Positions 59,932 through 64,000 of a DNA stretch of 64,000 nucleotides are shown here, piece after piece; the first letter of the stretch is position 1; each line of letters opens with the position of its first letter. The stretch is from Paenarthrobacter ilicis (GTDB lineage Bacteria > Actinomycetota > Actinomycetes > Actinomycetales > Micrococcaceae). The DNA is taken from assembly GCF_016907545.1 (NCBI RefSeq), contig NZ_JAFBCD010000001.1, forward strand, positions 1,736,001 to 1,800,000, given 5' to 3'. Below the pieces are notes generated by a model. The model worked only from the letters and a program-made list of their open reading frames with translations, did not search any database and was not told the DNA's origin. A program made the position numbers and the translations under genes.

Positions 59932-61738
59932 TGATGTAAATGTTGAACGGGCCTCGTCTGAGCCGGTGGGCGATCCCACCGCCGCGTCAGCGGCCATCGC
60001 TCAGTTGTTGGAACAGCTTGGGATTCAAACAATCATCATTGTCGATGACGACTTCGATGGCGCTGATGATGACAGCCGACTGGCTGAGGCCCTTGCAAAT
60101 ATCACGTCGCTTCGGGAGCAGCTCCACGAACTTGGCCGCGATCACGATGAGTATGATCTTTTGGACATAGACGGCGAGTTGCTGGCAAATGAAGAACTGC
60201 GCGAGCAGCTTCAAGCGATTTGGAGTCGCTTGTCCAAGGAAGAGAAGTTCACCCTCAGAGCAGAACTCGAAACGGACGGGCCGGACCGGCACAGTATCTC
60301 TGCCCTGCGATCTGTCCTGCATCTACTTCCGACCACGGTCACCCACAAGCCTCTAACCGTCGCGGAGTGGCTCGAGACAAGCGAAGAGCTACTCGGCGAC
60401 GGTAGTTCTGGGATGCTCATTTTCTTTGATCGGAACCTTACGAATGCCGCTCTGGGTCACAAAGGTGGCGACGATATGGTTAGGAAGCTCTATGCGAGAA
60501 ACCTTCAGGGCGTCTTCTCCGGCATCTTCACCCAGGATGCCACCGACGAAGCTATGGAGATTGGAATATCGGAAGAGCTGACAAACGAGATCGGTAAGGC
60601 CGTGCCCGTTCTCGGTAAGTGGCGGGCCAATAGTCCTGAATCATTTATTGCTGGCCTGCAAGTTTTTCTCCATATTACAAGTCTTCAAGCTGTAAAGACG
60701 CATGTGGTCACAGCTCTTCAAAGCGCCTTTGACGATGCAAAGGCCTACCTGGGAGACGTTGGGTTCTACACAATTCTGGCCTCCGCGGCCAGTGCTCATG
60801 ATGAGGGTGTACTGGAAGTCGACGGGCTGTTGAGGATGACCAGAAATCATTTTCGAAAGCAAACGGAACGGTATTTGAGAGTTGGCTCCCCCAGCGAAGC
60901 TCTTGGTCGCATCCGTAAAGCTACAACCAAGCCGATCTCGTCGCAGATCCCTCTGACGCCAAGTGCAGCCTCACACGTAATCGACGAGTGTTTTGATTCG
61001 CAGGAGTACCTCGCTGAGTGCAACGTTCCAACCGATGTCGGTGACATCTACGAGGTTTCCGGACGGGGGAACGAGACAACTTACTATATTTTGCTGGCGC
61101 AACCATGTGACCTCATGGTAAGAACTTCGGGAAAGCGAGCTAACTCTCCAGACAGTTTTACCCTCGCCCGGCTGGTCCCCGAGGATTCAACTACTGGCGA
61201 TAGTGAGCGTCTGATCTCGATTGGCACCATGCTGTCCGGCGACAACCGTTCCTGGGCTGTCAATTTGGCTAAACGGATCTACCTTCCCCCGCAAGTATTG
61301 GACTCTTGTGTCTTTGACGCTGAGGGGCGGGGGATACTACGGTCCAAGAATTCATACAATGGAGATTACTCTGCACTTCCGATCGGCTGGCAATCGATGC
61401 CGAACAAGATCGACTCTTGGCGTAGTGAGAAGGTCAGAGACGTCCGGGTTCTCAGAAAACTTCTGCCGCCCAAGAAAGACTTCAAGGACCGCGACAAAAT
61501 CGTGTGCGCTCTCAATGAGCGCGCCCTTGGCTCAAGTTTCACAGACGGCACTATCTCTGTTGATATTGATGAGAACACTTCCGTGATAACGACCGGTATT
61601 CGGCGAATTTCTCGCTTGGTTGAGTCGCGTTCGAAGGCTCTGTTGTTGCAGTACTCCCATTATCAGGCTCGTCCTGATACTCCGAATGTTCTGCTCCGGG
61701 ACACCCCGGCCACCGCTAAGAGTAGCAATGGAAGATGA
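59924..61738 (+). CDS. Receiver-domain protein with a large insertion, partner of the dual ATPase
   Basis: A 604-residue protein from TTG 59924 behind AGGGGGA. The first 250 residues carry the elements of a response-regulator receiver in order: acidic triplet in IIIVDDD (41-43), phospho-acceptor Asp169 in LIFFDRNL, Thr203 in GIFTQDA and Lys232 in PVLGKWR. About 115 extra residues, rich in Glu and Asp, are inserted between the first two. The remaining 350 residues are mixed alpha/beta with no family I recognise (TYYILLAQPCDLMVRTSGKR is a notable block). No DNA-binding domain is seen, so the output is probably protein-protein or enzymatic. Confidence 0.75.
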   Translation: MVDDVNVERASSEPVGDPTAASAAIAQLLEQLGIQTIIIVDDDFDGADDDSRLAEALANITSLREQLHELGRDHDEYDLLDIDGELLANEELREQLQAIWSRLSKEEKFTLRAELETDGPDRHSISALRSVLHLLPTTVTHKPLTVAEWLETSEELLGDGSSGMLIFFDRNLTNAALGHKGGDDMVRKLYARNLQGVFSGIFTQDATDEAMEIGISEELTNEIGKAVPVLGKWRANSPESFIAGLQVFLHITSLQAVKTHVVTALQSAFDDAKAYLGDVGFYTILASAASAHDEGVLEVDGLLRMTRNHFRKQTERYLRVGSPSEALGRIRKATTKPISSQIPLTPSAASHVIDECFDSQEYLAECNVPTDVGDIYEVSGRGNETTYYILLAQPCDLMVRTSGKRANSPDSFTLARLVPEDSTTGDSERLISIGTMLSGDNRSWAVNLAKRIYLPPQVLDSCVFDAEGRGILRSKNSYNGDYSALPIGWQSMPNKIDSWRSEKVRDVRVLRKLLPPKKDFKDRDKIVCALNERALGSSFTDGTISVDIDENTSVITTGIRRISRLVESRSKALLLQYSHYQARPDTPNVLLRDTPATAKSSNGR

Positions 61739-61836
61739 CGGCGGGATGATTAACGTATTAAGCATCGCTTGATAGCAAGACCAGCGGTCTTCTTTGGGGG
61801 AGTCAGCGTCTCTCCGTAGGAGTTCTGTATAGGGAC

Positions 61837-62886
61837 TTGATCGGTGAAACAGGCTATTCTGGCCTGATGGCAGGGACAGTACTTATTGGTACATCGGCGG
61901 TTCATACGTATCAGCGTCGGTTTACGACCGAAGAACTTCAACGCGCATTGGGGCCGTCGAAGCTATATATAGTTTCACGAAGGCCCCGTACGGTTTTGGA
62001 GCGTGTCCGCACGTCCGCTTTCGGGCTTAGAGAACTTCATGTCAGGATCGGCGCCTCACTTGATGACCTCCATCGGATACCGTTGCCCGCTTCGCTAGAC
62101 TCACTGACTACTGATGCGGCGGGGACCTATTTTAAGGCGAATATTGAGGGGCGCGCTATACACGGCGAAGTGTGGGCCTTGAGTACCGTCCTTTCTGGTG
62201 GAAGTTCAGTTATGTGCCAGCACGAAGTGCTGTATGTTGGCCGCGCGGAAGATGTTAATAGGCGTTTGGATTCTCACAAGACTATTCAAAGAATTTATGA
62301 GCAACACGCTCATTCTAAATGGGATATATTCGTTACGCCTCTCGTAATAGAAGAGACCTTGACGCTTTTCGGCGACCACATCGATGACGCCGATACGCAG
62401 GGAGACCCTGGCCTCCTGTTTACTGAATTCGGACAACGGGCAGAGGGTAGGGCTAGTGCGACAGCTATCGCGGTAGCAGAACATGCGATGATCTCTTACT
62501 TCAAGCCTGACTACAACACCAAGTTGAAGGAGTGGGATGGTCGTCTGCCGACTAAGCATTTCGATGTGATGCGCCGCGGCGGGGCCCGTCTAGCGGTAGT
62601 TCATGTCCAGGGTGCTTACGAACTCGCGCGATTCTTCTCCCAAAATGTTCAAGAGGAGCGAACCCACGTCATATGGGCAGAAGTGCCAACCGACACCAGG
62701 GTTACCGGGTATGGCGCCATTCCATCCACGCAAGCGCCTCAAGCCAAGGGCTTGGGTGGCTATGACCTGATGTTGAATAGCTCCACAAGTTTAAAGGGTT
62801 TGTACGATACGAGTGACATCGTGTTGACGACCTTCGGCGCTTACCCTCCGGACTTAATGCCCTCGGGTTCTGCCTGGACTCTCTAG
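61837..62886 (+). CDS. GIY-YIG-like nuclease, last gene of the methyltransferase module
   Basis: A 349-residue protein; start TTG 61837 or ATG 61867. A central segment (about 115-235) has a diverged GIY-YIG layout: EVLYVGRAEDVNRRLDSH (YVG at 133-135, Arg and His following) and EHAMISYFKPDYN with Glu215 as the metal ligand. The first GIY strand (GEVWALSTVL) is altered and followed by a short insertion. N- and C-terminal parts of about 110 residues each are unrecognised. It lies 98 nt downstream of the receiver gene on the same strand and is the most likely DNA-cleaving effector of the module. Confidence 0.65.
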   Translation: MIGETGYSGLMAGTVLIGTSAVHTYQRRFTTEELQRALGPSKLYIVSRRPRTVLERVRTSAFGLRELHVRIGASLDDLHRIPLPASLDSLTTDAAGTYFKANIEGRAIHGEVWALSTVLSGGSSVMCQHEVLYVGRAEDVNRRLDSHKTIQRIYEQHAHSKWDIFVTPLVIEETLTLFGDHIDDADTQGDPGLLFTEFGQRAEGRASATAIAVAEHAMISYFKPDYNTKLKEWDGRLPTKHFDVMRRGGARLAVVHVQGAYELARFFSQNVQEERTHVIWAEVPTDTRVTGYGAIPSTQAPQAKGLGGYDLMLNSSTSLKGLYDTSDIVLTTFGAYPPDLMPSGSAWTL

Positions 62887-63375
62887 ATTTCCTGCACGCG
62901 CACGGTTGGCCTGCAGCCCATCAACTCATGTGCGCCCTGTTAGATAGTCCTTCTGGTGCCGGTACCGGCAACGCGGGAAGCCGGTCACGTTATGGGCCGG
63001 CAAATCAGCTAAGACCCTTTGGTGTCGTTCGTTGGGGCCGTGAGTGACAACGCCCCGCATCATCCTCCCGATCCGCCCCCCGCACCTCTCGCGCTAGCAG
63101 ACCTCCTCGAGGTCGGGGCGCAGTAAGGCTCTACTTCTTGTGCACGAACCCGTTTTCGGGAGCAGCCTAGCCCCGATCAGTTAGAGCCGTGTAGATGAAC
63201 CCACACCCTCAAGGACTTCTGCGCATCGGCAGCGCTTCCCGCATACACCAGAAACGCAGCCGGATAAAGACAGGACGATGACACTACGGCTTATCAGGCA
63301 ACCGATCAAAGTGCTCGGCCAAGGAACCTAACAAAGTACTACCAGGTGACCTTGCGAAGTGGGTTCACTTCATAC
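62887..63375. other. 490-nt gap after the module
   Basis: No convincing gene, clear U-tract terminator or repeat was seen, and no copy of the tRNA-Leu 3' end. It separates the plus-strand module from the minus-strand NYN gene. Confidence 0.5.
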
Positions 63376-64000
63376 TCATCTGCTCAGGGCCTGCGAATAT
63401 TTGGGCACTGGTTGATGCTGCCGGTACGCTATATCGATCTTCAGGTCACGCACAAGCACGCGGCCGTTGATGATTTCGTGCCGAATAATCCTGTCCTCGC
63501 GGACAACGGCCTTATCGGGGAAGTCGGCGAAGCGGTCGTTGCTCACAACGAATGTCGTCGGATCTTGAGCCACATCGAGAATGGTCTCGTCGGCGCTTGT
63601 GCCTGAAACTACTACGTGAACATTCACGCCGGGCAACTGCGATCGCAGCTTCTCGTCCGTTGGAATGCCGAGTTTTGTGCGTGTTGATGCATCGAACACT
63701 ACCGTCACCTCGAACTCCGATGCCAGCCGTGTGCATAGGGCTCGCACCGCGAAAAGCCCCAAAAACTTACTGCCTTCGTAGGATAAGTTACTTCCATCAA
63801 TTACCAGCGCCTGCACATCGAGTGAGCCTCGGCGTGCTATGTCGCGGAAACGGCGCTCGAGTTTCGCCGCGTCGCGTCGTCTGATGTTGAGTTCCCGATC
63901 GACTTTGCTGATGATTTTTGAGGGACTCCCCTCGCCAAGGTGGCTCTTGCACTTCTCGTGCACCTTTGCCCGTTCGTATGAGTTGCTTGCCCAGCCGAGC
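63376..64000 (-). CDS. NYN/PIN-type RNase, 5' end outside the window
   Basis: At least 208 codons; the frame stays open to the right edge (reading LGWASNSYERAKVHEKC into the GTG at 63963), so the gene is probably longer. The core (about 50-160 of the visible part) has the PIN-like fold of Zc3h12a/NYN RNases: ALVIDGSNLSYEG, VTVVFDASTR, GTSADETILDVA and FVVSNDRFADFPD, each giving one acidic active-site residue. These enzymes cut RNA. No antitoxin-like partner is visible because the gene is cut off. Confidence 0.78.
   Translation of the reverse strand, partial: LGWASNSYERAKVHEKCKSHLGEGSPSKIISKVDRELNIRRRDAAKLERRFRDIARRGSLDVQALVIDGSNLSYEGSKFLGLFAVRALCTRLASEFEVTVVFDASTRTKLGIPTDEKLRSQLPGVNVHVVVSGTSADETILDVAQDPTTFVVSNDRFADFPDKAVVREDRIIRHEIINGRVLVRDLKIDIAYRQHQPVPKYSQALSR

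Larger units (their letters stand above)
39100..64000. mobile_element. Genomic island integrated at tRNA-Leu (left part; right end outside window)
   Basis: Starts at the 3' end of tRNA-Leu with an integrase and an excisionase-like gene. It continues with lower-GC, low-synteny DNA: restriction-like genes, unknown modules, regulators, an IS3 element, a helicase remnant and a methyltransferase/ATPase/nuclease cluster. I found no second copy of the tRNA 3' end (GGGTTCGAGTCCCACCTCGG) before 64000, so attR must lie further right. No relaxase, replication or phage structural gene is visible, so the type (integrative element or degraded prophage/ICE) is open. Confidence 0.8.

Noticed and set aside
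39100..64000. Intact prophage
   Set aside because: Only integrase and excisionase-like genes fit; no terminase, portal, capsid, tail, lysis or replication genes are present.

Overview
The window looks like a chromosomal segment of a high-GC actinobacterium of the family Micrococcaceae, most like Arthrobacter, Paenarthrobacter or Pseudarthrobacter. The evidence is the high-GC codon use, frequent GTG/TTG starts, ANTAR-type and HGxxPAAW-type actinobacterial proteins, and the gene order rib - hisEGF - hisI - trpE - trpC - trpBA - lgt - gltBD - pyk. Species is not decided by the sequence alone.

Positions 1-39,017 are ordinary core genome. From left to right they hold a cut-off gene at the edge, msrB, an alpha/beta hydrolase, a Cys-tRNA(Pro) deacylase, a SufE/sulfurtransferase pair, zapE, a BenE-type transporter and an APC permease. 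Then come seven tRNA genes, including a tandem duplicated Gly-Val unit, and a def-fmt-rsmB-rpe translation/metabolism cluster. A complete riboflavin operon follows (FMN riboswitch, pnuX/ribM, ribD, ribE, ribB, ribA, ribH), then histidine and tryptophan genes, lgt, glutamate synthase (gltBD), pyruvate kinase and an ANTAR response regulator. Most of these genes touch or overlap by 4 nt and are clearly co-transcribed.

At 39,018-39,099 lies a tRNA-Leu(CAA), followed 88 nt later by a tyrosine recombinase. From there to the right edge (about 25 kb) the character changes: visibly lower GC, non-coding gaps of 400-860 nt, an IS3-family insertion that cuts a gene, a helicase remnant, and many regulatory, nuclease or unknown genes. 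This reads as an integrated genomic island whose far end lies beyond the window, since no second copy of the tRNA 3' end was seen.

The island carries several candidate defence or regulatory modules: (a) a HEPN-motif protein and a probable modification-dependent HNH restriction enzyme at 41.4-44.2 kb; (b) an unrecognised two-gene soluble plus four-helix membrane pair at 45.0-46.6 kb; (c) an ImmA/IrrE-type metallopeptidase - seven-helix membrane protein - XRE regulator - alpha/beta hydrolase operon, with duplicated XRE/ArsR-like regulator pairs and an atypical sigma factor at 46.8-52.2 kb; (d) at 55.2-62.9 kb a tightly overlapping set made of a DNA methyltransferase, a protein joining a MutL/MORC-like GHKL ATPase to a histidine-kinase core, a receiver-domain partner with a large insertion, and a GIY-YIG-like nuclease. 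Module (d) looks like restriction-modification wired through a two-component-like signalling pair and is the strongest candidate for an undescribed system. The right edge has an incomplete NYN/PIN-type RNase gene.
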